DNA of 64,000 bases, taken from contig NC_035793.1 of NCBI RefSeq assembly GCF_001653235.2, positions 1,860,001 through 1,924,000 of the forward strand, read 5' to 3'. Below the pieces are notes generated by a model, which was not told the origin of the DNA, did not search any database, and saw nothing but the letters and a program-made list of their open reading frames with translations. Position numbers and translations under genes: made by a program. Below, piece by piece: positions 42,601-53,200 of this stretch. This stretch comes from Pochonia chlamydosporia 170. Taxonomy: Eukaryota > Ascomycota > Sordariomycetes > Hypocreales > Clavicipitaceae. The first letter of the stretch is position 1, and every line of letters begins with the position of its first letter.

Positions 42601-44805
42601 TGAGCCGGGTGTATTGGTAATATCTGATAACGGCGTCGAGACCGCCACCCCTGTCAAGCCAAGCCCAGTAACACTCTCTCGGAGGTATGGGTTCATAACT
42701 TGGCGTAAGCTGCTCGCTGGACTGTCCTTGTTCAGTGCAGATGGATCATCTTTGGCGGTTCGCAGAGTCGTGGAGTCCAATACAGGCACCGGCGGTATGT
42801 GCTCAGTGCTTGGGACAGGCGGAGCCTCGTCAGCAAATGACTTCTTGCGGCGGCGAAAGAAGGAGGAAGACTTCTTTTGCAATGTGGGCTGGTGATGAGA
42901 ATGTGACGATGTTGTGTCCCTCGAAGGCGGAGCAGACGTCGGCTTGGAAGGGGTAGTGGGCTTTTGCTGATGGGTCGAACGTTCAGGGGAGGCCGGCAAG
43001 CGAGAGGAGCTTGTTTGAGCTCCAGATAGATTGCCGTTTGAAGGGGCAGTCGACTTTGACGAACCGAAAACGCGTCTGAAGAATCCGGGTCGCTCTTTCG
43101 GTTGCGAGGTTGCGTGGACAGGTGCATCAGATTCCTTGGATTTGCCGTACCCCACGCTTGGAGCAGGAGCAGACTCCAACTCCTGTGTAGGCATTGGCGG
43201 TGGTGCCTGTGCGGCGGCCGCACCTTGGTGGGCAGTGCCTCGCCTACTTCTGCCAGAAGAGCTTTTGAGGGATCGACTCGTGCTACGCTTGCGTTCCAAT
43301 GTGCGAGGTTCGACAGGTTGCGGCGGCGGTGGTGGGATATGACGGCTAGAGGCATCACGGCGAGGTCCACCGGGTACGGTCGGTGTTGGAGCGGCGTCGT
43401 CGTCGTCGTGGGAGAAGGCATCGGGGAAGTTGACCTGGAAAGGGGAGGACAAGGAAAGCTGTTTGAGCTGTGACTGCGATTGAGGCCCGTAATCGAAACT
43501 AGCAGATCGTCCGGTTCTCTGTGCCAATCGGTGGCTCATCATGCCGTGAGGGTATCCCATATCAATGCTCGCACTGCTGCTACTCTTATTGCTTTGTCTC
43601 CCGCCACGGGTATGACTGCTCCTCGGCGGCGTGCCAGGCTGAGCTTTGTAGGACGTTTCTCGCATGCTGTTTAGGCGCGGGAATTGGCCCTGAAAATTGT
43701 TGGAACTGCTATTGCTGCGGCGCCCTCGCGAGGGGGGATAATGGGCAGCAGTCGAGTGCTTGGCAGGCTCCTCGACGGCAACACTGTCCATGTCGGAGCT
43801 GTAGGACGATTGGTGCCAATGGCGATGTTTTCCGGTATCGTATCGTCCTTGCGAACTGGTGTTCGAATCGTTGGTCCACGGTCTCGAGGAATATTCTTCG
43901 TCGTAGTTGGTATTGTGCCCTCTGCCGCCCCCAAACCCCAAAGGACCGTCCGTGTCGGATTGGCCGAAGGACATCTGATCCAGAGACAGGAGCATATTCA
44001 CGACGAGAGAGTCGCGGGTGATGTCTCGTGGCGACAGGGAGAGATCATGGGAGTCCCGTGGGGGGGTGCGAGCAGTGCGATTGTCAGCCATACTGGCATC
44101 CACGGTAGCGGTGGGTTTGTCTAAAAAGGAATCATGGGAAGCGAGACCTAGACAGCAGCGACGGGACGATGCAGACGCCAATGTACAATTAGACGCAGGC
44201 ACGGGGAGAGAAACTGGGACAGGCAGATGCAGAGGCGCAGGCTCTGGTGCAGGCTCAGGGAGCGCGGCGGAAGTAACCGCGGCGGCAGACTTGCTGGAGG
44301 CAATGCCAACACCGAGCTGTGATGGAGTCGACGGTGAAGAAGCGACTCCTCCTTTCGGTGCAGTATTCTGGTGTCCCTTGCTCTGGCGACGGTGAGAGTG
44401 GTCCAATTTCTTGTTGGTGGTGGTGGTGGTGCGGGTTGTGCTGATGGTGGTGGTCCCTGGTTTTGTGGATGCTGCACGAGTTTGCCGCTTCTCAGGAGCG
44501 CTGGACACTCGCGGTGGCACAGGCAGAGGCACAGGTACAGGCACAGGAACCCGCACAGGAACACGAGCACGGGATGGAACTGCCCCAGGCTCTGGCGAAT
44601 TGGCCACTGGCGTCGGAGCTTCCAGCACTGTGGACAAGACCCTAGGTTTGCCTTGTGCCTTACTTTTGCCTTTCCCAGCAGACGGCGGCGTGTGCAAAGT
44701 GACAGCCGTGGGCGATGATTGTGATCCAGAAGCAAGGGACGGGTCGTGGCCGAGATATGTTGTCTTGGAACGATGTGAAGACGAATTGAAAGTTGAGAGC
44801 AGCAT
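39688..44805 (-). CDS. SYT1: Sec7-PH Arf guanine-nucleotide exchange factor (Syt1-like)
   Basis: Two exons (41739-44805, 39688-41672) encode 1683 residues. The product should activate Arf-type GTPases at Golgi or plasma membrane. A long, Ser/Pro-rich disordered N-terminus precedes the Sec7 domain at about 930-1110 (RIFDGGEEFIQKDRAAAWMG, YDFTGLSILAALRQICGRL). The catalytic glutamic finger is present as Glu995 (LRAETQQVDRIL), followed by AFSKRWCNCNPNHGFKAT and DVIHMICYSIMLLNTDLHL. The PH domain starts at about 1325 (WVKEGMVMHKHHLDGYGKRA). A coiled, charged C-terminus ends the protein. The 66-nt intron (41673-41738) is stop-free and in frame; removing it restores the conserved FKATDVIH block. 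An internal ATG at 44091 (MADNRTARTPPRDSHDLS) could be the true start, because residues before it are low-complexity Pro/Val/Arg repeats. Confidence 0.9.
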   Translation of the reverse strand: MLLSTFNSSSHRSKTTYLGHDPSLASGSQSSPTAVTLHTPPSAGKGKSKAQGKPRVLSTVLEAPTPVANSPEPGAVPSRARVPVRVPVPVPVPLPVPPRVSSAPEKRQTRAASTKPGTTTISTTRTTTTTNKKLDHSHRRQSKGHQNTAPKGGVASSPSTPSQLGVGIASSKSAAAVTSAALPEPAPEPAPLHLPVPVSLPVPASNCTLASASSRRCCLGLASHDSFLDKPTATVDASMADNRTARTPPRDSHDLSLSPRDITRDSLVVNMLLSLDQMSFGQSDTDGPLGFGGGRGHNTNYDEEYSSRPWTNDSNTSSQGRYDTGKHRHWHQSSYSSDMDSVAVEEPAKHSTAAHYPPSRGRRSNSSSNNFQGQFPRLNSMRETSYKAQPGTPPRSSHTRGGRQSNKSSSSASIDMGYPHGMMSHRLAQRTGRSASFDYGPQSQSQLKQLSLSSPFQVNFPDAFSHDDDDAAPTPTVPGGPRRDASSRHIPPPPPQPVEPRTLERKRSTSRSLKSSSGRSRRGTAHQGAAAAQAPPPMPTQELESAPAPSVGYGKSKESDAPVHATSQPKERPGFFRRVFGSSKSTAPSNGNLSGAQTSSSRLPASPERSTHQQKPTTPSKPTSAPPSRDTTSSHSHHQPTLQKKSSSFFRRRKKSFADEAPPVPSTEHIPPVPVLDSTTLRTAKDDPSALNKDSPASSLRQVMNPYLRESVTGLGLTGVAVSTPLSDITNTPGSKSDGNAEPRHEEYKREFSPDYEPSPNARIRRVSSGSDGERFESTPSRPKSKHPQKTLQNSNSFLDLDAGSDNDEDGHKHKKSAEASSPLAARAKDTVDRDATIRAKKKPVLDVDEGSKPPAQTVLNLPADGGRSTSLASGSTETGYRTAPSAPPSVLVQDSGEASPKVFGALESIKTCKPLDEPEFVIGEPTEDDRQKAQRIFDGGEEFIQKDRAAAWMGEQGPVRQRTLQAYMELYDFTGLSILAALRQICGRLVLRAETQQVDRILVAFSKRWCNCNPNHGFKATGMGDICHDTSCSSTETLLTGFPDVIHMICYSIMLLNTDLHLADIESKMTRSQFIKNTMTTITQAVTESAPEAFVRPTILPDKNSMLSSEPTRPMTEPGRSNRHSFRPTPRTEGSSSDVDDCGPLVTSAYIGPRRGWEEQIEIVLKSIYASIRDQRLPLFGAEQEKHLNTAPSQSSLSVMGMLKRSPSVLSKAPSEIISTRGRVAENSRNNTSRWTSKSRSRPGLGRTGFSSSRTSFDDGNSMWSPAMSSATWSKHSLGRTQGSMSQDSFASSMPRGDYQQSIGFANALSQAIIRDEDPNGHETAPSILSADLAATQFLEDESLELAGPPWVKEGMVMHKHHLDGYGKRAKDRNWTEVFAVVQKGQISLFSFNASKSMRQKSRSRNGGKPNGPVGGGNWQDNAVNLGTFNLRLTLASALPSPGYSRSRPHVWALSLPTGAVHLFHVGTPEIIREFVNTANYWSARLSTHPLVGGISNIEYGWSDAIVNNALVSAINESATSGTGGGRTSRPGSSAAHGRKSSTASGSFRASSFDQMAAPFTNNSGRGKLPGDRIHIADWAPPTQSMRPSNATESEQLETLTAYVKSIGQELEAHNQLRSPMLLAFTPRGHNAGKAMANWERKSAYLLREIVKFRTYVDCLQQADARKREIYSERDLAQKAARGDLSDGDMDVSADEEGDETLRP

Positions 44806-47534
44806 TGTGGGGACTGGAAGCTAACATCGAGCCAGACCAGGCCAGACAGGACTTGACCTCAACCAGACTGTGCTGCATGTGCATGTGCTCCAGAAGCCCA
44901 GCCTGAGGAGGGTCAAACTGTAGGGGTTCAAACTCTCGAGCTCACATCAATTGATGCAATTGGTCCAAAAGCCTGCATACGGCCCTCTCAACATTGAGCC
45001 AGACCCTCTCAACTGCTGGCGTTTGGCGCCTCGACAAGAGATTGACCAACCTGACCAGTTGACCTGACCAGACGACTCAATGGATCCAGTCCCATCAACG
45101 CCTGGGAATGCTAGGTGCAGCCGCCGAGCGTTCAATTACCCAAGCCTTTCAGGTCCCTCGAGCCAGGGGTTCATATGCCAGGGCCATCAAATGCTCCAGA
45201 ATCCGGCCGAGAATGGGATAGGCCTCGCCACCCCCCAGTCCGTTCGTTGTTCAGGAATGTAATCGACGCACAGTCGTCAACTTCAAGGACTTGGATGCAA
45301 GGAAAAAAGTTGTGTGTGACAAGTAAAATGAACACATAAAAAATAATAACGGAGAGTTTGAAATTGAAGAGGGGCTGTTGCCTCCGATATAGACTATAAA
45401 TCGCATTGTCTTTGTTTTTGTTTCCTCTCGTGGGCCATGTCATGCATTGAACCAAGTACCAATGTACCAAGCCAGACCTTACCTGCCTGGGGCATTTACA
45501 GTGAAAGCGGTCAAAGAGCCGAACGAAACCCCATCCTGTTCGGCCCAAGGAGGCTTTTCGAGGCGCAAGATAGTCATGTCCTGGCTCTGTCGGGTTCGGG
45601 AGTGCTTCCTGCTCCATCTTGCGAACAGAGACAGGGAACCGGCTGGCATGTTTTGATGCTTGGCAGACATTCACCCCACGATGGCAAAAGACGACATGGA
45701 TGGAACTTTCAAAGACTGGGCGCGAGATGGTTACGCCACCGTCTCCCCCTACTGGCTGGGTTTCCGACATCCCACGAAAGCCCAATTGTTGGTGCGCACC
45801 CATCAGATGCACTTCCACAGCCCAACGCAAACTTGAAACACGCGAGACATGCGAGGACGAGCAGCGTGCATGCTGCCGCATCGCGGCTTTGCCTGTTCAT
45901 GTGTATTTGGGCCGATAGCGCTGCATCAGCATCGCATCTCTTCGGCAGTATCTGCACCTCCTTGATCATCAGATGGAAGAAGCACGTTGCCCGGTTGAGG
46001 TGTCTGGTGCAAATCCGAGCACTTGAGGTCTCTGTCCATGTGCAGTGGCTTTCCGCTGCAGACACGACACACGGGTCAACTTCCAGATTTTACCACCAGA
46101 CGATATTACGAATGAGTCCGAGGTGATGCACCAGGCTCAAGCAATACTGGTTCCAGCATCCCAGCTTGTCCAGCTGCCAGGAATACCCCAGACCCCAGGA
46201 ATAAATTAACAGAAAAAAGCAACGCTCGTCATTCTCATGCCTAAAGCAGTCAGCCCAAAATGGGAACATTGAAGCTGACCCCTAAAGAAGCTGTGGATCA
46301 CCCGCTTGCATGGAGAGCTGCAAAACTCCCTCGCCTCTCACTGGTCAGCCCCTTTTTTTTCTTTTGCTCCCCAATATCGAACTTGACCCTGTCCAAGACA
46401 CCATGGAGCCGAAGAGTAAGACACATGGCTCGAACTCCATCAATGACCTTCCTGGCTTGGTCTCACAGACTCACAGGAAACTGCGGAGTACTCCGTGGTT
46501 GGCGTCTGGCTGAACTCGTTGATAGATAAATATTGTGACGGCTACAAAATCGCAGCGGCTGTCAGAATAAGCAACATCAGGTGTGATACGAGGAAAAGAA
46601 ACGGGAATCTTTAGAAATGCCGACCATCCTCGCAAGGATAGTTAATTCGACACACTGACCGCTCTTTATTGATCCAACCGCTCACCTGGGGATGTTGCAT
46701 CACTGCTCCGTTGCACCAGATCTGCCAGGGTGCAAACGAGCTGGGCACTAGCTACCGATTTGCCTCGACTGAAACACATGAATGAAACGTGCCTTTCATT
46801 TCTCGCCAGACAGCTCCGATTTCTCTAATCGAACTAGATTCTCTGTCATCAGACGAGATGTAGATACTACGTCAAGTTGGACTACCATCCTGTCAGAATA
46901 CCCGACCACATTCAGCCTCGTATATTGGGCCATTCTGCTGCACACGACAACCCAAGCATCCACTCTGGGCCACAGCCGTATTGACTCCATATCAGTGCTT
47001 TCAATGCCACAAACATCGTATGTTGATAGAGCACATACACATATGAAACCGGGGCCAGTTACCGATCCCAGCCGAATCCAACCGCCTCCGTGCCTACGTG
47101 TCACAATAAATAACCTTACCAACACCACAAACATCCGTCAACACAACAAGTGACCAACATGACAAACCCGCGAAGCCGGGAACAGCAGCATAATCTGTAT
47201 CAAGACGAGGATTTATGGAACCCAAAGGTGCAATACGCAACCCCAGCAAACACGTGGCGTGCTTACATCTGCTGACACACCCAAAAACCTCAATTCGCAT
47301 ATCAAACCTATTCTCGCCAACAACACCACCGAACACAACGTGTTGCAGATCACCAAACCCATCCAATCGCACCTCCCCAACCCATAACATGAAATCCCGT
47401 CCCAAACACTTGCCATTTTCACACGTCAGCCCCAAATGTACCCTTTTCCATCTCACCACGCAAATCCCCATGCCCATCAGCCCAGCAATTCTTCCCAACC
47501 CCAACACACCGTCCCAACCTACCGAGAATTGCGC
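44806..47534. other. intergenic, 2.7 kb, no gene supported
   Basis: Long open frames exist on both strands at 45171-46126 (up to 236 codons). They overlap each other, and they lack domains, splice logic and biased composition. The left end is the promoter of the Sec7 gene. I see no repeat. Confidence 0.45.
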
Positions 47535-48163
47535 CTAAACGCTCAAAGGCTGCGGCATATCCGGCGTAGCATTATACGCAATCCTCCCCGCCGGCAAGAA
47601 AAACAACGCCACGAGCGCACCGCCCCTAACCTGAGGATAATGATGCGTCCCCGGCCCAGGCGACGTCCACCCGGCGCCCTGCCAGCCCTGCATCCCCATC
47701 AACTCGGCCGTGTCATCAATCTGCACAACGCAATTGATCTCCCCGTACGGATGCTTATGATACTGACCCCTGAATTCCTCCTGGCTGTTCATATACACGG
47801 TGGTGATGCTGAAGTAGCGAGTCTCCGCTGACGGCAGCGCAATCTTGCCCCGTTTGTAGTTGGGCCCTGATATCTCCGTCTCAGCGACCCAGCCTTCTTT
47901 TAGGCCCTGCTTGATGTACGTGCAGAAATCTTCGTAGAAGGGGTTTCCGCGCCCGAATTCCTTGTTCAGTCTTGCTTCGAGGTCCTTTCCGGGTGTTCTG
48001 AGGAAGTATCAGTGGCATATTAGATGGTGGTGCGGAATGTGGTGCAGCCGACTTACAAGTCTTGCACTGTGGCGAAGAATTCACAGCAACGGTTGACGAA
48101 TTTTTCTGCTGTTGGATACTTTGTGAGGTCTAGCACCGCCGCTGCATCGCTTGATCTGTCCAT
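47535..48163 (-). CDS. PnbB/DUF4863-like cupin-type protein (hydroxylaminobenzoate lyase family)
   Basis: Two exons (48057-48163, 47535-47997) around a 59-nt intron encode 189 residues. The sequence resembles the DUF4863 family, which includes bacterial 4-hydroxylaminobenzoate lyase (PnbB) of nitroaromatic degradation. The key block is QYHKHPYGEINCVVQIDD, with His116, His118 and Glu122 spaced as in a cupin metal site. WQGAGWTSPGPGTHHYPQVR with His154/His155 and GGALVALFFLPAGRIAYN follow. The N-terminal 35 residues form a helical region. The fungal substrate is unknown, and nitroaromatic chemistry should not be assumed. There is no signal peptide, so the protein is probably cytosolic. Neighbours give no pathway context. 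Family assignment is from memory of the motif, hence the moderate confidence. Confidence 0.72.
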
Positions 48164-48652
48164 GTTGCCAGATTCAGCAGACTGTAATTGCTATACTTGG
48201 ATATGAGGAGCTTCCACGGAATATTATTTCCCATGTGGTAAAGTTAGAGGCTGTCAGTCTAATAAGTAATTGGTCATTGGCTGCGAGGAGCCGAATTAGG
48301 AAGCGTGCGGGGAGCCGATCTCACTGCCGAGAAGCGGGACATGGCATCGGCTCCTGCGGCCGGGAATGCTAGAAAGCGCAATGAGACATTAAAGTCATAT
48401 CCGACGACAGGTGTTACACCAGTAATGACGTTTTTATTTCTGTTGTGTCAAATGTAAGAGAATTCAAGATGCATAATCCCAATGTAAACCCCGACCCATG
48501 CATCGTGCCTCGACCACCAAACTCCCAGCCCGATTTGCTTTGCCAGATATCAATACCCCCTACAAGTACCTAGCTGACGCCGAATAATGCTCTCAACCTT
48601 CTATATATATACTCTTCCGAAGCTCATAGGCATCACTTCCGCAGCGCTACAC
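48164..48652. other. intergenic between two minus-strand genes
   Basis: This holds the promoter of the PnbB-like gene and the 3' flank of the hydrolase gene. I see nothing else. Confidence 0.45.
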
Positions 48653-50246
48653 CTACAGCGTCGCATTACGACAGAACCCAGCTTCGGTAACTAAAGTCGG
48701 CGGCTTATCTCCTGGAGACTGTCCGTTCCTGTAACTCCATAATCTGCTGAGCTCCCTGACTTTTACATCAGTCTTAGTCCGCTTCCTACCCTTAAACCCA
48801 TGGACCTCGATGGGTGTTGATATGTCGCCTGATCCGAATCCCTCTGTTCCCAAGTAAGAAATGTCGAATGCCTCTCGCGCGTTGTCCATCGGTTCACCCT
48901 CCTTGCCAAACTTGATGACCTCTTCCATAAACTCGTTCTCTTCCGCGGCGCCTATAAATTCTCCTGTTTTCTTATCACGTTTCAGGGGAAACATGCCATC
49001 TAGGTAATGCTGGTTAAACTGGTGGCCGCCACTGCTAGTGGAACGGTTGAACAGCCGCCCAAGGAATCGAGGGAGCTGAGGCGAGTCCATCTTGTTGGTA
49101 GCGAAGTGCAAGACACCCCACATAGCGACAAAATCAGTTGAGTGTGCATAGTGTTCCACGTGGCCGATGGCCCTATCTTTGGCTGCAGACGAGGTGCGGG
49201 ACGACGAAAAAGAGTCAGACGTTTGTTTGGTCTTCAGGGGCGGTAGGTTGCCTCCATTAGGATGTCCATTTTGAACAGCAACAGGGCTGGCAACTGGAGT
49301 CGAAAAACTCGATTCCGAGAAAACTGTTCTGATTGCAACCAAAGGGTTTGTCGTCGATAGACTTTGGGAGACGACGTGGCGATGTGGATTGTTGAAGTGA
49401 TTTGCAGCATTTCCAAAAGTATATACTTCGAGCTTGGAAAGGAGATCTTGAGGCATCTCTTGCAACAACCAATCGAGCACTAGGCCACCTTCAATACCGC
49501 CCTGCGAATGCAATATAAACACGACTTTCGACTTGCTAGGGTCGTAGAGAACATCGCGGAGAATTTTGTAGCAAATTCGCACGTCAGAGGTCGCGTAGGT
49601 GAAATTGCGTTGGATCAAACACTCAATAACATCGAATATTATTCCAGATGTCCGGTTGTGTACACCAAGAATCGGTCGTCCAAAAGTGAGAGCCAGGCGG
49701 TTCAAGTTACCCATCATCCAGTGTTCTCTAGAAGACCTTGTCAGCCAACTTCCTCCCGAATAGTTGAGAGGTAAACCGGAAATCAACCTACCCAACTGCG
49801 ACACCGTTAAGAAACACCCATTGTTCATGGGCATGCTCTGGGAGCGCCTTTGCGTACTTTTCCTCCGAATGAAACGTGACGTCCCTACCATTGAGCAGTT
49901 TGCACAGTGCCCAATTCAAAGTCATAAAGGCCGCGATGCCGAGGCCGGCAATCCAAATAGGGAAAATAACGGCCACCGGGAGAACCAAAATGAATGCAAG
50001 TTGCAACACCACTAGAATGAAGTGAACAAAGATGCAAAAGATATTCTTCCTGCTCGGATACAATTCGTCCAGTTCCCCGGAACCGCAGGGTCGCAGTGGC
50101 AGAAGCACCCATGGGAGTGCCCAGATGTACATGAAAAAGAAGTAAACATCCTTCACTAAGAGCTTGAACGGGAGATCGGTGTAGGCGTAGTTTATGACTG
50201 AGGTGCCACCGATCTGGGATCGGTAGAACTCTGTTGCAGCGCCCAT
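48653..50246 (-). CDS. membrane-anchored alpha/beta-hydrolase-like protein
   Basis: Two exons (49792-50246, 48653-49727) and a 64-nt intron encode 509 residues. The start at 50246 gives MGAATEFYRSQIGG; an upstream open stretch lacks an ATG. The N-terminal 125 residues contain about three hydrophobic spans (DVYFFFMYIWALPWVLLPL, FVHFILVVLQLAFILVLPV, FPIWIAGLGIAAFMTLNWAL). The second half has an alpha/beta-hydrolase fold signature: WVFLNGVAVGEHW (junction restored by splicing), FGRPILGVHNRTSGIIFDV and FILHSQGGIEG with putative nucleophile Ser226. YTFGNAANHF and VEHYAHSTDFVAMWGVLHF may supply the acid and His. The protein looks like a fungal lipase-like protein of an endomembrane. The substrate (lipid ester or other) is not known. 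Confidence 0.8.
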
Positions 50247-53200
50247 CCCGGAGGAGCCAGCAAGTAACCAGCACCAAAACAAACTGAAACCCTCAAGATG
50301 GTGGTCCAGCAGCGCGTTATTTGATAGTCGGAAGCGATACTATGAGACTTGAACCAGATTTCAATCAGGAACAGTCGCTGGTCTCGTCAATTATTTAAAG
50401 AAGGCAAAGCCAGCTCATCGATAGCATGTCACATGCCTGGGATGAGGATGTGGTGGTCAGCCAACGCAGGGCTGAGCTAGTTCCTGGTCACCTGGGGGTC
50501 GGATGGTCGATCGTGATGGGCGCAAACAACACGAGCCAAGACGACTAGTGCCTGGCGTTGCTCATCGAGAGGCAGTGCGCCCGGGCTTGTGTGGCAGACG
50601 AATATTGAACGAATACTGGCCAGGGAAATGTCAGCGATGAGCAGTCGGGCGTTGTTTCGTTGGGTGAATAGGAAACGGTTGCTGTTGCCCAACTGATGAG
50701 TGTGCGCATTTAAACCAGACTCGACATGGCCACAAACCAAGTCAACAAAACGGAAGGCACGGTCCGGCTTGCCTTCCAACTGCCAATATTCCATCATAGA
50801 CTGCAACGGCCGGGCGCACGCGTTTCGAAAGTGAAACAGGCGCACCAGTGACCGTTTCCATCATGCGATGACCTGCCTGCTCTCTCATTGTGTTACGTTG
50901 ATCCAAGGTTGCCAAACTGGAGATGGATGTGGTTGATGAAGAGTAACGTTCAGAGGCTTCGCCTGCTCCCGTCAGCCTCCTGGGTACGGGGTCTGGGGAA
51001 GCAAGTGCCGTGCATTCCCCGCCATCCATCAACTCACTTTGTGGAGAACATTGAAGAAGCGGGCCGTTTTTGAATGCCCCTGGATGCTGACATGAGATGT
51101 GAGAAGTGTCTGGTCCTCCCATCTGTGGCAATCAGAAAAACTGGTTTGGGTAATGTCACCTTGTGTGATATTTTAGGACAGCGAGGCTTTTGTGGCGCAC
51201 ATTGACTGGCGAGAGTCTCAATGCCATCACAAGCTTTTGAGTTACACAGCCTCCAATGAGGAAGGAGTCGACTGCCGTTCTGATGCGAGAATCCAGGCAC
51301 CAGCCTGCTTCCAAAAAGCTTCACCACTTTGGGAAGCGTGTCCATCACACAGTGACATGCTGACGTACGTCAACAAATTAGGCTTCAGTTTGCGATGCTG
51401 CAGTATTCATGGATGAAGTTTTCCCCGTCAGTCTAATGCTGTTCTTTAAGCTGCAGCGTCCTTGGCTTGTCAACTATCTTATTGATGTTCTCAATATTCA
51501 TCATCTTACAAGTGAAAGTTTGTCACTTACATTGTATCAACTATCAGAATGTCCTTTATCGCCGACTTCCTCTATCAGCTTTTCAACCTACTGTCTAGTG
51601 TGCCGTTCTTATTCCCACGCCCAGAGTCGCACAACAGCCCATCTCCTATATCACGGCTTTTAGGGAACGCTCCCCGCCAGGGAACCAGAGAAGATAGCAC
51701 GTCACCATCAGCAGAAACGGAAGCTAGTGGGTGATTATTGCAGTTTATCGGCCGTTGACGGTGATGATGCCAATTGGCGTTGGGAGGGCTCAACTGTAAT
51801 GATTGCATGCGGCACGATTCGTTGTGAAAGGGTTACTTTTCGAGGCCATTCTGCAATAAGAGGTAAGACTTGGTCCGGTTGTACTTTCTCATTGGATATT
51901 ATTGAGAGCTCATCGTGTGCGCCAGCTGACACAATATCGAAGCACTTGTTGGCTATCATGACTCTCAAGAAAGAGACCTACCCTAGACGAGCAGCGTCAC
52001 CACGAGGCTCTCAGTTGCCATATTTTTGTCAAATTTCAATCCCGGCTCTTCACGCGGAAAACCTCTTCCCAGCAACTTTCTCTTATTAGTGTTAAATAGA
52101 AAACTCGTGCGTTGTCATTTGTATGACAAATCCTTTTGAAAGTTGTTGGCCGTGAAATTCAACGTCTGCATATCATATCTGCACGTTCTGCGAATATGCA
52201 TATACCCCAGTCTACAATAGCATTCCAAGCCAGCATGAAGGACAAGAGTAAGCAACCAGGTTCCTGGTACCCTGATAGATCAAAAAGCCCTTCAACCCAA
52301 TGCAACTCGCACGTCAGTCCGCCATGGCCATTCCCATTCCGGCGCCGTCGAGCAATTCCTGCCCAAACTCGTCAGTCAGGCTCACCGTACATTCAACATC
52401 TACCACGGTTCACAGCCCATAACCCTCGTTATCCGTGTAATTAAACGTATCAACCAGCCCTGTTATGATGCAGGTTGTCTCAATAGTTCCAGCCACCACG
52501 AACCAGCATAGACGAGTTTCTCACCGCCGGCAATTGCGCACGTCATCCTGTCTGAACCTTTCTTTCATCGCCACGTGTTTCTTTCTCAACCATGTCACTT
52601 TACAAGTGTGGAAATTACGAACATATTTTCCCCTGGTCATATGATTATATCGTGTAACACGTCCCGCGAAGCTATCAAAGCGAGCTTGAGCTGTGTAAGC
52701 ACGCCCTTGCCACGCATGTGTGGGTTTCGCAAAAACAAACCCACGATACTAGCGTCCTTCGCGGGTCTACGCCAACAAACACCAACCCCACGATCTTTCA
52801 TTTTTTTAGAGGAGCAACGACGTTGAGCACCTGCAGTTCCCCGCAGGTGTCTGGGTCAAACCTACGTGACGCGAAAATCTGGGGATGTTGTGTATCCGTG
52901 CGACAATATGACGTCGTGAGGTCTTTGCAAACGACTCAGGTGAGTCAACCAAGTCGCATTTTGCAAAGTGCCATTTCCAACAAGTCGGTGAAATATTTCG
53001 GCACTTGCCGGTGATGTCGCTGCTTTGTGGGAGGGGAAAAACAAAAGTGTGAGGTCATGGATCCCAACCACCAACGAACATTTCCGCACAATTTGCGAAG
53101 CTTCCCAAGACGGCAAGCCAAAACGGAGGCAATCAAAGTAAAACTCTGCCCCTTGCATCCTTGCCTGGATACCAGTTCCGCCCTGTCCATAATATCTCTT

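Noticed and set aside
45171..46126. Two long opposing open frames of 236 and 229 codons
   Set aside because: They overlap on opposite strands, lack domains, have random-looking composition rich in His/Arg/Ser, and no splice partners.
46782..47153. 123-codon plus-strand frame
   Set aside because: There is no domain, no homology I recognise and no promoter or splice context.
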